Part shown: positions 32,835-43,577 of the stretch, one piece after another
Position numbering within the stretch: the first letter of the stretch is position 1
Layout: each line of letters opens with the position of its first letter
Assembly (NCBI RefSeq): GCF_000204055.1
Contig: NW_006768833.1
Coordinates: 365,039-429,038, forward strand
DNA: 64,000 bases
Direction of reading: 5' to 3'
From: Melampsora larici-populina 98AG31
Lineage: Eukaryota; Basidiomycota; Pucciniomycetes; Pucciniales; Melampsoraceae
Position numbers and translations under genes: made by a program
Notes under the pieces: generated by a model
The model's database searches: none
What the model was told of the DNA's origin: nothing
What the model saw: only the letters and a program-made list of their open reading frames with translations

Positions 32835-35800
32835 AATGAGTGACATCAGGTTCATTAACTTACTTTTTCAGATTAAAGGTCAGCGTATCAAAGAATTAAC
32901 TTATACCTGTTCCACAGGTCTTTCTTTGGCATCAAGTCCAACGATCCCTCAAAATCTACAACCGATCCAAAAGTTAGTATCCACGCGTTCCCTCCCTTAC
33001 ACTTAACAGATGAACTGATGATTTCATTTTCCAGTCACCTAGTGCAAATCCTAAACCAAAAGGAAGCACCAGTGCTTCTACTTCTAAAGTCACCACAAAC
33101 AAATCAACCACACCAAATAAAAAATCACCAGCTAAAACGATGAAACCAACAACAAAACCAGCAAGCTCATCCACTCGAAAAACAGAAGCAACTGAATCTA
33201 AATCAATTCCTAAAGAATCTTCTACTTCACGTACAAATACTACTACCAACAAAAGGAAAATATGTGTTGAACTTAGTGATTCTGATGATGATAAGCCTGT
33301 GAAATCTAAAGCTGTATCAACTTCAAAAGGAAAATAAAAACTCATACCTAAAGAGACAAAGTCCACCAAACGTAAACGGAAGGCGAAACTGGATGATTTT
33401 ATTGATGATGATGTACCAGTGAAGAGCAAAAGTAAATCACGTTCCTTTTCCTTTGTGATGTCACTTCATACTTTATCTTTCTGACGGCTTAAACCAACAA
33501 ACCTTTCAAAATCATTAAAGCTACCAAACCACCATCTTCGAAAAAACTGAAACCAGATAAAGATAGAACTCCAACCTGCAAAACCCAAGTCAAAATGGAT
33601 TCCTGGGCAACAACGCGCTGGTCCCTCTGCTCCAGGTACGAAAATCAAACTTTTCATTATCTTCAAAGTTTGTGAGATCCCCTAACATCAAATCCGCTTT
33701 CATCTTTACAGGCTCAAAAGAAATTCCAGAAGGACAGCCTAATTGTCTTGCTGGTCTTACATTTTTATTCACTGGAGAATTGGAGTCACTGAGTCGTGAA
33801 GAAGCTCAAACCCTGTGTAAACTTTATGGAGGGTACGACTTTACATTCTACTAGACACTTGCTCATGTTCACCAAATCGAGACTGATCTTGATCATCTTC
33901 AGTCGTGTCACCACAAGTCCATCGTCTAAAACTAGCTATGTAGTTCTTGGTTCAGATGCAGCGCAAAGAAGTTAGAAGTCATTGCTAAGCATAAGATAAC
34001 CACCCTGACAGAAGATAAGATTTTGGAATTGATCGGGACACACTCGTACGTTGAGGTTTTGCAAATTTCGTGTCGAGGTAAAGCTGACTCTAGGACCTAC
34101 ATTTCGAATATATAGAGCAAGTGAGGTTGATCCGAAAGTACTCAAGAAGCAACAAGATGAGATTAAGAAGATCAAGCAAGCTGCCAAGGCTATGGAACCT
34201 ACTAAGGGAAGCACAGCGTAAGGTCCAGTTTTGCTGTACCAATAGACGATGATCTTTCCATTAACTCAGTTTCTTTTTGATCAGTGAAAAGTCCAAGCTA
34301 AGCAAGATTTAGCCAGACAATTATGGACCATGAAATACGCTCCTAAAGCATTGAATGAATTGTGTGGTAATAAGCCACAAGTGGACCGACTTCAAACATG
34401 GCTTAGAGATTGGTAAATTGCCTTTCTAGCTCTTGAATTACACATTCTGTCTCTTCAAAGTCATTGAACCTTTAACAATTTCTTCCTTTTCAAGGCCAAA
34501 AAATTGAAAAGCAAAGTTTACTAAACCTGGTAAAGATGGATTAGGTCTTTATAGATGTATTGTCTTATCAGGTCCGCCTGGTGTAGGTTAAACTACTACT
34601 TCTCATTTGGTTTCGAAAGTTGAAGGGTATGATATTATTGAAATGAATGCAAGTAATACAAGGAGTAAAAAACTTTTAGAAGCTGGTTATTAGGATATCA
34701 CAGGAAACACAGGGATCAGTGGATATTTAGAGGTAAAGAAGAAAATCCTTTGAAAAACTTGAAGATCAGTTCATTGATGATTCCTGATTAATTCTTTGGA
34801 TTGATATTTTTTTGTTTTCAAAAATAGACATCAGAACCTAAAAACAAACAATTAGTTTCAATCATGGATGGAGTCAATGGAATATCAGCAGGAGATAGAG
34901 GAGGAGTAGGAGCCTTAAACAGTTTAATCCAAAAAACGCAAATACCTATCATAGCTAGTGCAAATGATATGTCATCACCCAAGATGAAACCATTGATATC
35001 ACCACTCATTCACTTGTGTTTAGAAGACCTGATGCGAATGCGATTAGAAGTAGGATTATGTGTATTGCATTTAGAGAAAAATTGAAAGGTCCAGCAATTG
35101 CTATTGATCAACTGGTGGCTGGTAGTCAGTCTGATAGTAGACAAATTATCAATATGTTGTTGGTTTGGAAATTACAGAGTGGTGAAGGTCCTTCTAAACC
35201 AATGGAATTTGATGATGCTAGAAAAATGTAAGTGTTTCTTAAAACTCTCTTTCACACAAAAATGCTTAATAAAGTTTGGAATTTTTGACTGGATGTTTCT
35301 TGTTTTTGGTCTTGTAGGGCATTGATGAATGAACAGAATATGATTGTTTCACCTTGGTCTTTAGTTTATAAATTGTTTGCTCCTCAAACTTGAAGTCAAG
35401 CTTGTTCAATGACTTAATTTATGGATAAGTGTGATTTATATTTTCAAGATCATGATATGTTACCACTGATACAGGTAGGTGTTCCTTTCTTCATTCAAAA
35501 AGAATTCTTTTGATTGCAAAAAATTGTTTTTTTTGTAGGATGGGTATACCAAACATGAATGTAGTTTGACTAGGAATTGCGCTGGACTGGCAAAAGCTGC
35601 TAAGAAAATGGAGTTGTTATCACAAGCTGCTGATTTGATTTTGGATAGTGATTTAGTAGATTGAATGATTCATGGGTCAGTTCTATTATGAATCCAAACT
35701 ATAAAGAATTGATTCTGATGATCTGTTTCTTTCTTAATAGACCACAACAACATTGGTCATTGATGCTGATTCATGGAATTTTTTCATGTATCAGAGCAGC

Positions 35801-36030
35801 CTACTTTTGTCATGGACCATCAACATCATCAGGATTTCAAGGAGGAGGAGGGTTTGGGTTTCCAGCCTGATTTGGAAGAAACTCAACCCAATCTAAACTC
35901 AATAGATTGTTAGGAGAGATTCAAATCCAAATGAGAATGAAGATTTCAGCCAATAAAAAAGAAGTCTTGTTAACTTATTTACCATTACTTTGGAAATTAC
36001 CCTTTGGCCAACTTGAACCCGCTAGTATGA
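32835..36030 (+). pseudogene. RFC1: RFC1 (replication factor C large subunit) pseudogene with introns retained
   Basis: RFC1 is the AAA+ large subunit of the PCNA clamp loader. The start is preserved: exon ATGAGTGACATCAG joined across an intron to GTCTTTCTTTGGC gives MSDIRSFFG, a PCNA-binding PIP-type motif. A Lys/Ser-rich linker follows (about 33010-33440, with TAA at 33337). BRCT is at 33712-33840 (GSKEIPEGQPNCLAGLTFLF). Then QAKQ..ARQLWTMKYAPKAL near 34300 carries several stops. In Walker A (34571-34595, GPPGVG then TTTS) the essential Lys codon is a TAA stop. Walker B DEVDG reads DGVNG at about 34866. NLIQKTQIPIIASAND, the sensor region, and AIDQLVAGSQSDSRQIINML (35095-35160) follow, then the C-terminal region to about 36030. 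GT-AG introns remain, so this is a decayed genomic copy, not a retrocopy. A working RFC1 must lie elsewhere. Confidence 0.85.
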
Positions 36031-36151
36031 GGTGAGCGGGCAATCTCAACTTAACTCAGAAGAAGTATACTTTCATTGCTTTGTAAGGCAGAGCTTGAAT
36101 GTTACACTGCTTAGAATCCTGAAATTACCCAACCTGGTACCGCTTGATTAA

Positions 36152-36319
36152 CTCACACTGCATGCAATGTTGTGTTGCTTTCTCTCTGTGACCGTATGTT
36201 GCTGGCACGGATACTTCACAGGCGGGACCAGCAACAGGGCCAAATTTGGCTGCAACACCCCTTTGCCAGCGATGTACCGTTGCAGGGCGGAAAGCGACAT
36301 GACATTGCATGCCGTGTGA
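36152..36319. repeat. Palindromic left end of CMC copy 2
   Basis: The terminal sequence ctcacactgcatgcaatg...ttgctggc is followed about 50 bases later by its imperfect inverse gccagcgatgtaccgttgca...gccgtgtgag, so the left end forms a hairpin of about 165 bases. The right end does not show an equally clear internal inverse. Confidence 0.7.
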
Positions 36320-36740
36320 GTTGGGAGTCTGGTGCATGTGGAATTTTGTAATAGTATTGCAGTTGCTGATCTTGAACTTGCAAATGCTTAAGTAGGAGTG
36401 TATAATCATCATCCTTCAGGCAGATCCGATAGTGCCTTTTGCTTGGGTCTTTTGGTTGAATTTTAGACGGATGCATGATGTTTTCAACAACTGAATGGTT
36501 GCCCAACAGCCTTTGCCACTGCCTAAAACAAGGCATCATGGTACCATCCATTCGAGCTGATTTTGAAAGGTACAATCAGTATCACTGAACAATATGTAGA
36601 TATATAACATACTTACATAGTCGTTTGGTTGTAGGAATATTTTGTAATATACCTATCAACCATTCTCCAGAAAATTCAGCCACCAATATGAGGGGGCCCC
36701 AGCGCCTGATTTAATCCGGTATATGAAGAGCATAATGATG
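36216..36740 (-). pseudogene. CMC copy 2 transposase, C-terminal pieces
   Basis: Two minus-strand stretches correspond to the last part of the transposase: about 36740-36610 (related to PNHHYALHIP...WGP in copy 1) and 36575-36216 (MDGTMMPCFRQWQRLLGN, then KRHYRICLKDDDYTLLLKHL). They are separated by a probable intron. The same C-terminal piece occurs at 3098-3240 in copy 1 and at 36320-36470 here. Upstream exons are cut away by copia-3. Function is inferred from the family pattern only. Confidence 0.5.
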
Positions 36741-37126
36741 ATTTGGATGGTTGATGACATTTTTGAATATTTTTTGAGCTCTTCTTATATTGTCGATAAA
36801 ACTTTTCAAACATTGATGCTTTGTATTTCAATACTTTCTTTTCACATACAATATTTGTACATTGAGATAGACATCCGATGTTGAATAAAACCTGACCTCT
36901 GTTAGAACTCTTTTCAAATTGATTGACATTGCCAACATAAAGATCCACTACAATGAGTGGAATGACATAGGCAAGGAAGCTATGCCACTAAGCCACTTTC
37001 AAAGTCCCTTGTTTAGCTTCTCCCAGATTGGGTGGCAGCTTTTGAATTCCAGTAGGTAATGTCATGTCTTTCATAAGCTTTTGCAATTCCTCAATGTTGC
37101 TTTTTGAAAAAAGGCCACCATCAAAT

Positions 37127-37650
37127 TATAAGAGTACGAGCTTTGGAAGAACACGAGAGTTCTTTAGTAAGTGCTAAAAGAACACGAGTGATGTGGAAAA
37201 GCAAAGTACCTTTGGAAGAACACAAAAGTTCTTTAGTAAGTGCTAAAAGAACACGAGTGATGTGGAAAAGCAAAGTACCTAGTGGTACGAGAAACACAGA
37301 TAAGAATTAATTGCTTTTACTACACAACACTACATAAAAGAACAAACCTTTGGAAGAACACAAAAGTTCTTTAGTAAGTGCTAAAAGAACACGAGTGATG
37401 TGGAAAAGCAAAGTACCTAGTGGTACGAGAAACACAGATAAGAATGAACGAGAAAAAGGAAACAATAGTTGAGGAAACATTCAGTCTTATATGTAAAAGT
37501 GATCTCGTAGAACCAAGGTACATGAATAGATAGAGAAGGAGAAGACATAATGATGTCAGAGAAGAAATGAAATAGATGAAGTTGACATCATATAGATATT
37601 AACTATGACAAAATAGAAATGAAGTTCTAGACTTGTTAATTATCTCAATA
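37127..37650 (-). repeat. copia-3 3' LTR (three internal repeats)
   Basis: This 524-bp LTR contains three copies of a unit with tttggaagaacac, agttctttagtaagtgctaa and gatgtggaaaagcaaagtac; the other LTR has two. It ends at CTCAATA next to the polypurine tract. Confidence 0.9.
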
Positions 37651-37668
37651 CCCCCCCTACTTCGATAT

Positions 37669-40600
37669 CTATGAGATTTGTAAACATGCAGAAGTTAAAC
37701 CCATACTAACGCAGCACCTATTGTGCAAAACTCTGGGTAAAGACTTAGTAAAAATATCAGCAGTCATTTCTGCTGTAGGTTTATATGAAAGTAAAAACGT
37801 TTTATCTTCTATCTTCTCTCGAATCCAATGATACTGAATTTCGATGTGTTTCGTTCGAGCACGAAAAATCGGATTAGAAGCTAATGAAATGCAACCTTGA
37901 TTGTCATTGAATAAAGGAATCATTGGATTGGTGACGACTTTCAGATCTGTGAACAGAGTCTGTAACCACATGAGCTCCTGACCCGCCTCCACGACTGCCT
38001 TGTATTCCGCTTCTGTAGTAGAAAGAGAAACAACCGGTTGTTTTTTAGATTTCCAGCTAATTGGACCTCCAAAGATTAGAAATAAGTACCCGGTAGTGGA
38101 TCGACGTGTGTTGATGCAGCCGGCCCAATCAGCGTCAGCAAAGTTTTCAGGCTTGGCATGAGCATAGGAACCTTCTGCTGGAGAACTAGAGCCGTACGTC
38201 AAGTTATACTTTGAGGTACCTCTAAGATAACGGAGAAGTCGATGAAAAGCAGCCCAATGTTCATTACCAGGATTCTCCAGGTGTTGAGCCAGTTGAGAAC
38301 AAGTAAACGCTAGATCGGGTCTGCAGCATTGAGCAAGGTAGTTCACCGAACCAACAGCCTGACGATAATTGAGGCCGGATGCCTTAAAGGCAGCGATGGA
38401 TTCCGCGCTTGCCGGAGAAAGACAAGTGTTCAGAATCATAGGAGTAGAAACAGGGGAGCATTGAGACATTCCGTAGTAGTCCAGAAGAGTCTCAACGTAA
38501 TGTTCTTGAGAAAGAGAAATGGTTTTTAGGTGTCGATCTCTTGAGATTTTCATCCCTAAGATAGAAGTGGCCTCACCAAGATCCTCCATCTCAAACTTCT
38601 TAGAGATAGCCGATTTGAAGGAGGCGATACCTTTCTTGCTACCGTTAATTAACATATCATCGACATGTACCGCAACGTAACAAGGTTCAGAATCATCGGA
38701 GCTGATAAAAAGACAGGAGTCGGCTTTAGATGATCGAAAACCAATGGAGATGAAAAATTCTGTCAATTGTTTATACCAGCACCTTGGCGATTGCTTAAGA
38801 CCGTAGAGTCCCCGATTCAGTTTAAGAACCGTTTTGTCTGTCGCTCCATCAATATGCAGACCTTCAGGAATTCGTAAGTATATAGTTTCACCAGGAATGC
38901 CGTTGAGAAAGGCTGCGATGGCGTCCATGCCATGAACATCAAAGTTGTTAACCCCAGCTACAGCAAGTAATACACGAAAAGCAGTCTTACAACCGGTGGG
39001 AGCAAATGTTTTGTGATAGTCGACATTCGCAACTTGAGAGAATCCTTGTGCACAAAGTCGCGCTTTGAATTTAACAAAGGCTCCATCTACGTCTGTCTTT
39101 GTCTTGTAAACCCAAACAGTTCCGACAGCAGTGCAACCTTCAGGCAGCTCGCACACGCTCCAAACACCACGTCGCTCCATGTTGTCAAGCTCGACTTTCA
39201 TGGCTTCGACCCATTCGTTCGCAAGAGCACCACGCATAGCCTGTTTGTAAGTTTTAGGAGTGGTTGATGGGTTAGCTCTGGTTAAATGAGCTTGTCGACG
39301 ACGAGTGCTGAGGATGTTGTTGGGATTTATAGAAGAGGAGATGTCACGAGGGGCAGGCTGCGAGATTGGCTGATAGGACCAACGAGCGCTTTCAGGGATT
39401 GGTGGGATTAAAGAGGAGTCATTTCTTACGACGTCGACGTTTTCAGACTCTGAAGACACATTTGTAGAATCACTACTAGAACTAGTAGTCATTGGATCAC
39501 CGTCCTCGATATGGGTGTATTCAATCGGAGGACTGCCGGCGGGAGTAAGACCATGCGATGGTATGGAATCAAGCAAGGAAGAAACTTGTACAGGCGATGA
39601 TAGATTATTCATGATCGGAGCAGGAGGTTCTTGATCAGACATGACTGGATCAGAAGTAGATAACTCGAGAGTAGGAATGTCCTCAGTTAGGACATCGTGG
39701 TCGGTATTTATACTGGAGAGTGATGAATGAGTAAAGTCCGATTCGTTGAAGATGACATCATGGGAATAAATTATTTTCCTGGGTCCGTAATCCCAGAGAC
39801 GATAGTTGTGTAATCGTTCTTGATATCCCAAAAGGATACACTTCTTGGAAACAGGGCTGAACTTAGAAGGACGAAACTGCTTGGGGATCAAAGGATACGC
39901 TGCACAACTGAAGATACATAGGTGATCAACAGATGGAATCTTTCCAGTCCAAAGCTCATGTGGGGTCTTATATCCAATGCTAGCTTCAGGACATCGATTT
40001 TCAAGGTAGACCGCGGTAGATACGGCTTCACCCCAAAATTTCTTGGGTAGATTCGCGTCGATGAGCATGCACCGAGCCCTTTCGGTGGTAGTGCGATTGC
40101 CTCGTTCAGAGATGGGGTTTTGTTGGGGGGTGTATGGAACGGAGAAGTCCGAAGTGATACCCTCGTTTTTCAAGTAAGTTAGGAATTCCTCTGAAATATA
40201 TTCCCCACCGTTATCATTCACTAATCTCTTGATAGGTACTCCTAGCTGTTTTTCGACAAGCTTCTTAAATTGCACAAAGATTGAAAAAGTTTCTGATTTA
40301 TGTTTGAGAATATATACATGTTTGTATTTAGGAAAACCATCTGTAAGTTTAAAGTAATAACGTCCACCTCCAATGGATTCAGGAGAGATTCGACCGCTCA
40401 AGTCACTATGGATAACTTCTAGAAGAGCAGTTGGGCGAGGAAGTTTACCCGAAAAAGGCAGACGATGATGCTTGCTAAGAGTACAAGTGGAGCATGGAGA
40501 AAGAGAGGATACAGAGGAATTAAACAGCATCTTCATGTATCTATGATTTAGATGACCTAGACGCCTGTGCAAAAGTGTTGCTTTGTCAGTCGAGATGGAC

Positions 40601-42114
40601 TTCGTACTAGATAGAGCGAGAGACTTGCCATGAGAGAGATTCAAGACAAAAATGCCATTAGAGATGACGCCGCTAAGAACTGATTGTTTGGCCTTCTTGA
40701 TTTCAAAAGCATCTCTTCCAGAATTCATGAGTTCGAATCCTTTAGAAAATAATTGAGAGAGACTAATCAGATTGCTGGATAAGGAAGGAATGTGTAAAAC
40801 ATTTGTAAACAAGAGTTCGACATTGTCAATTCCTTTTACAATAACAGTCCCTTTTCCTACGGCTTGAATAGAATTTCCATCGGCTAGATATACATCTTCC
40901 GAGCATTCAGAATAGGTCTTGAAAGCAGATTGATCTCTAAACATGGTTACTGAGGCACCACTATCTAATAAGTTAAGGACCTTATCCCATTTATTTTGGA
41001 CAGCAGCCAATAGAAAGGAAGTGATGGCGGGAGGTACAGGAGGCAAAGCGAAGTCTTCTTGAGCAGAGAAGGTAGACATAACAGCAGCAGTGTTGACAGC
41101 ACCGTTCGCAGGAGATTGTTTGTTCTTATTCTTCAAATGAGGAAAACGTTGGTGACATCTATCAGCAGAATGTGCCGTATCGGGATTATGCTTGCCATTC
41201 GAACAAACAGGATAAGACGGTTGTCGAGAAGAAGCGGACGAATTTCGCTGAGCAGTATACGCTGATGACGGAGATTGAAACGAATTGATGTTAACCTTCT
41301 TGTCGTTCACGTATTGTTGAATGTTGTTCAACACAGAGTCAACAGTGAGTTTTTGATCCATTAGTTCAGCTCCATGAGTAATCATGGTCTTTAAGTTGTA
41401 CAAATCGTCAGGGAGTAGATGTAAAATGAAGTAAGAAATCATTTCTTCATTGGTCTTGACACCAGTGGCAGACAGATCGTTGAGAGCTTTCTTGACGGTG
41501 GTCATAAAGCCTTGAAGATCAGATCCATCACAAGATAACGTAAAAAGTTGAGAAAATACTCTTCCACGATTTCGAGCTTTAGTAGAGGCGAAGTGACCTA
41601 TTATGGTTTTCCATAATTCAATAGGATTTCTTCTGTTGGAGTCATTGATTAATAATTCAGCAATCCTATCACTGAGTTTTAAACAAAGAAATCCCACTAA
41701 ATACTTGCAACAAAGATTGTAAGTAGCTCTAAGAGCAGCATCAGATGGAACAGCTTCTCTACCATCAATAATTCCATCAAGATTTTTCATAATGATGAAA
41801 GATTCGACTTTAAGATGCCATGTAGAGAAGTTGTCTTCAGTTAAAATAGGAACACTCGAAATAGACTCGGAGTTGGAGTTGGAGTTATCGTTGAATAGGT
41901 TGGACATGTTGCTATTGGTAATAGGTGTTACTAGATTGTTTAAAGGAATAAGAGTTCTGGGATTGAACATAGAGTTTGGATTGAGTCCAGTGGGCGTAGA
42001 GGATCTGGACGAATGAAGTGATTCTGGGTTGCTTGATTCAGATTCTAGTTGAATCTCAAAGTCTGGAAGTGATGCTGGAGTGTTGGGAAGATCTTCGAAG
42101 TTATCGTTACTCAT
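37669..42114 (-). CDS. copia-3 gag-pol polyprotein, 1481 aa, intact
   Basis: The start is placed at ATG 42114 (MSNDNFEDLPNTPASLP), because the frame upstream to 42462 is the translated LTR, including a repeated LPLGTLLFHITRVLL-like string from its internal repeats. Gag is followed by a short Cys/His segment (CSNGKHNPDTAHSADRC). Protease has LLDSGASVTMF near residue 383. The integrase zinc motif is RRLGHLNHRY...CSTC; catalytic residues are D near 570 (IHSDLSGRI), D in VNDNGGEYISE and E in PISERGNRT. Reverse transcriptase has AVHVDDMLI near 1150 and RNase H has FADADWAGC near 1330 and STTEAEYKA. There are no internal stops. The frame ends shortly before the polypurine tract. It is likely functional or recently so. 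Confidence 0.93.
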   Translation of the reverse strand: MSNDNFEDLPNTPASLPDFEIQLESESSNPESLHSSRSSTPTGLNPNSMFNPRTLIPLNNLVTPITNSNMSNLFNDNSNSNSESISSVPILTEDNFSTWHLKVESFIIMKNLDGIIDGREAVPSDAALRATYNLCCKYLVGFLCLKLSDRIAELLINDSNRRNPIELWKTIIGHFASTKARNRGRVFSQLFTLSCDGSDLQGFMTTVKKALNDLSATGVKTNEEMISYFILHLLPDDLYNLKTMITHGAELMDQKLTVDSVLNNIQQYVNDKKVNINSFQSPSSAYTAQRNSSASSRQPSYPVCSNGKHNPDTAHSADRCHQRFPHLKNKNKQSPANGAVNTAAVMSTFSAQEDFALPPVPPAITSFLLAAVQNKWDKVLNLLDSGASVTMFRDQSAFKTYSECSEDVYLADGNSIQAVGKGTVIVKGIDNVELLFTNVLHIPSLSSNLISLSQLFSKGFELMNSGRDAFEIKKAKQSVLSGVISNGIFVLNLSHGKSLALSSTKSISTDKATLLHRRLGHLNHRYMKMLFNSSVSSLSPCSTCTLSKHHRLPFSGKLPRPTALLEVIHSDLSGRISPESIGGGRYYFKLTDGFPKYKHVYILKHKSETFSIFVQFKKLVEKQLGVPIKRLVNDNGGEYISEEFLTYLKNEGITSDFSVPYTPQQNPISERGNRTTTERARCMLIDANLPKKFWGEAVSTAVYLENRCPEASIGYKTPHELWTGKIPSVDHLCIFSCAAYPLIPKQFRPSKFSPVSKKCILLGYQERLHNYRLWDYGPRKIIYSHDVIFNESDFTHSSLSSINTDHDVLTEDIPTLELSTSDPVMSDQEPPAPIMNNLSSPVQVSSLLDSIPSHGLTPAGSPPIEYTHIEDGDPMTTSSSSDSTNVSSESENVDVVRNDSSLIPPIPESARWSYQPISQPAPRDISSSINPNNILSTRRRQAHLTRANPSTTPKTYKQAMRGALANEWVEAMKVELDNMERRGVWSVCELPEGCTAVGTVWVYKTKTDVDGAFVKFKARLCAQGFSQVANVDYHKTFAPTGCKTAFRVLLAVAGVNNFDVHGMDAIAAFLNGIPGETIYLRIPEGLHIDGATDKTVLKLNRGLYGLKQSPRCWYKQLTEFFISIGFRSSKADSCLFISSDDSEPCYVAVHVDDMLINGSKKGIASFKSAISKKFEMEDLGEATSILGMKISRDRHLKTISLSQEHYVETLLDYYGMSQCSPVSTPMILNTCLSPASAESIAAFKASGLNYRQAVGSVNYLAQCCRPDLAFTCSQLAQHLENPGNEHWAAFHRLLRYLRGTSKYNLTYGSSSPAEGSYAHAKPENFADADWAGCINTRRSTTGYLFLIFGGPISWKSKKQPVVSLSTTEAEYKAVVEAGQELMWLQTLFTDLKVVTNPMIPLFNDNQGCISLASNPIFRARTKHIEIQYHWIREKIEDKTFLLSYKPTAEMTADIFTKSLPRVLHNRCCVSMGLTSACLQIS

Positions 42115-42165
42115 GAGAATGGTAAAGAATGAAGAATATTCGATTTTGGATTTCACATAGGCTCT

Positions 42166-42177
42166 GGGATCATAACC
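42166..42177 (-). other. copia-3 primer-binding site, half-tRNA type
   Basis: On the minus strand GGTTATGATCCC directly follows the 5' LTR. It has one mismatch to the initiator tRNA-Met anticodon-arm complement GGTTATGAGCCC seen in copia-1. Confidence 0.65.
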
Positions 42178-42632
42178 TATAAGAGTACGAGCTTTGGAAG
42201 AACACGAGAGTTCTTTAGTAAGTGCTAAAAGAACACGAGTGATGTGGAAAAGCAAAGTACCTAGTGGTACGAGAAACACAGATAAGAATGAATTGCTTTT
42301 ACTACACAACACTACATAAAAGAACAAACCTTTGGAAGAACACGAGAGTTCTTTAGTAAGTGCTAAAAGAACACGAGTGATGTGGAAAAGCAAAGTACCT
42401 AGTGGTACAAGAAACACAGATAAGAATGAATGAGAAAAAGGAAACAATAGTTGAGGAAACATTCAGTCTTATATGTAAAAGTGATCTCGTAGAACCAAGG
42501 TACATGAATAGATAGAGAAGGAGAAGACATAATGATGTCAGAGAAGAAATGAAATAGATGAAGTTGACATCATATAGATATTAACTATGACGAAATAGAA
42601 ATGAAGTTCTAGACTTGTTCATTATCTCAATA
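42178..42632 (-). repeat. copia-3 5' LTR
   Basis: This 455-bp LTR has two internal repeat units and TATAAGAG...CTCAATA limits on the plus strand, fixed by the CAAAT duplication and the empty site in CMC copy 1. Confidence 0.9.
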
Positions 42633-43170
42633 CAAATCCCCCTTCCAGCTCGACATCCTCCTCAGACTCACTCGACTCAGATCTGTCTTCCAATTCAATA
42701 TCCTCATCAAACACATTGCCACCTCCTGCCTCATACTCCAGATGTTTTTGTGGTTGTTGATCTGAATCTGATCTGTCTTTATCCCTTGGCCTTTTCTTCT
42801 TCGTATTACGCTTCTGTTCTCGACTATATAACACAAAACCCCAGCAATATCAAAGGTGATCTTGAATGATACCTTCAAACCAATTATGCATCATGCCAAT
42901 TGGAAGATCTTTGACCGGATCACAATAGGTAAGGTGGTTAAGTTCAGACCAACACACCCCAGTTTTCCTAGGAATGGTATCCTTATCACTCAAAGTGACA
43001 GCTGCTTTGGATTGGGTTGTGGCGTCCAGGACCTTGGCCTTGGTTCAAAGTCTGCCAATATGAATCCTGAAACCATCATTTGATTTTGCCCAGCACCATG
43101 TGCAGTAGAGAGTTGCGGAATGAGACGCAAAACCCGCAACTTTATGCATACCAACCATATCACCCAGTAT

Positions 43171-43553
43171 CACCGCCAGCATTAAATAGGTTCCCTGGTT
43201 GGAACATGACCTAGGCTGGGAATATCATTGAGAGAAGAATGTAGAATCAAATCATCTTGCACTGCACATCTGAGGCATAAAGCATACACTACATATGTGC
43301 AAACATCTGAGTAAATCCTTAGCTATCAGCTACATACAGGTCCGCTCAGTCATCTGCTCATCTAGATAAGAAAATCATGTGTAATACATGCTGTAGCTTT
43401 GTTCAGATTGAGACGCACATTTCAAAATATTGACTACATATATCACAATGGCTACTCAGGAAATATTCATGGAACTGTGTAACAGTAGCAGAATGGGAAT
43501 CTGATCACTAGGACCTGTATTCCCATCTGGGAACCTCTTTAATGCTGGCAGTG
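43171..43553. mobile_element. CACTA-type MITE 2, 383 bp, in CMC copy 2
   Basis: Inverted ends are CACCGCCAGCATTAAATAGG (left) and CACTGCCAGCATTAAAGAGG (right, reverse complement). The 3-bp duplication is TAT at 43168-43170 and 43554-43556. The empty site cacccagtattgtgag is present in CMC copy 1 at about 14872-14887. It shares interior blocks with the 623-bp MITE in copia-1. It is non-coding. Confidence 0.9.
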
Positions 43554-43577
43554 TATTGTGAGTAACTGAACTTGTAC

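Larger units (their letters stand above)
37127..42632 (-). mobile_element. copia-3, Ty1/copia element with intact gag-pol in CMC copy 2
   Basis: LTRs are at 37127-37650 and 42178-42632. Target duplication CAAAT lies at 37122-37126 and 42633-42637; CMC copy 1 has the empty site ccatcaaatccccc near 14346. With these limits the LTR reads TATTGAG...CTCTTATA in its own orientation, i.e. TA...TA ends instead of TG...CA. A G-rich polypurine tract (ccccccc on the plus strand, 37651-37657) and a half-tRNA primer site (42166-42177) sit in the expected places. The LTRs differ chiefly by one extra internal repeat in the left copy. Confidence 0.93.

Noticed and set aside
33140..33337. Short Lys/Ser-rich frame as a separate gene
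   Set aside because: It is the linker of the RFC1 pseudogene, in frame with upstream RFC1 exon sequence and closed by a stop.
42115..42462. N-terminal extension of the copia-3 polyprotein
   Set aside because: It is translated LTR and leader sequence, with a repeated string produced by the LTR's internal repeats. The Gag start at 42114 lies after the primer site, as expected.
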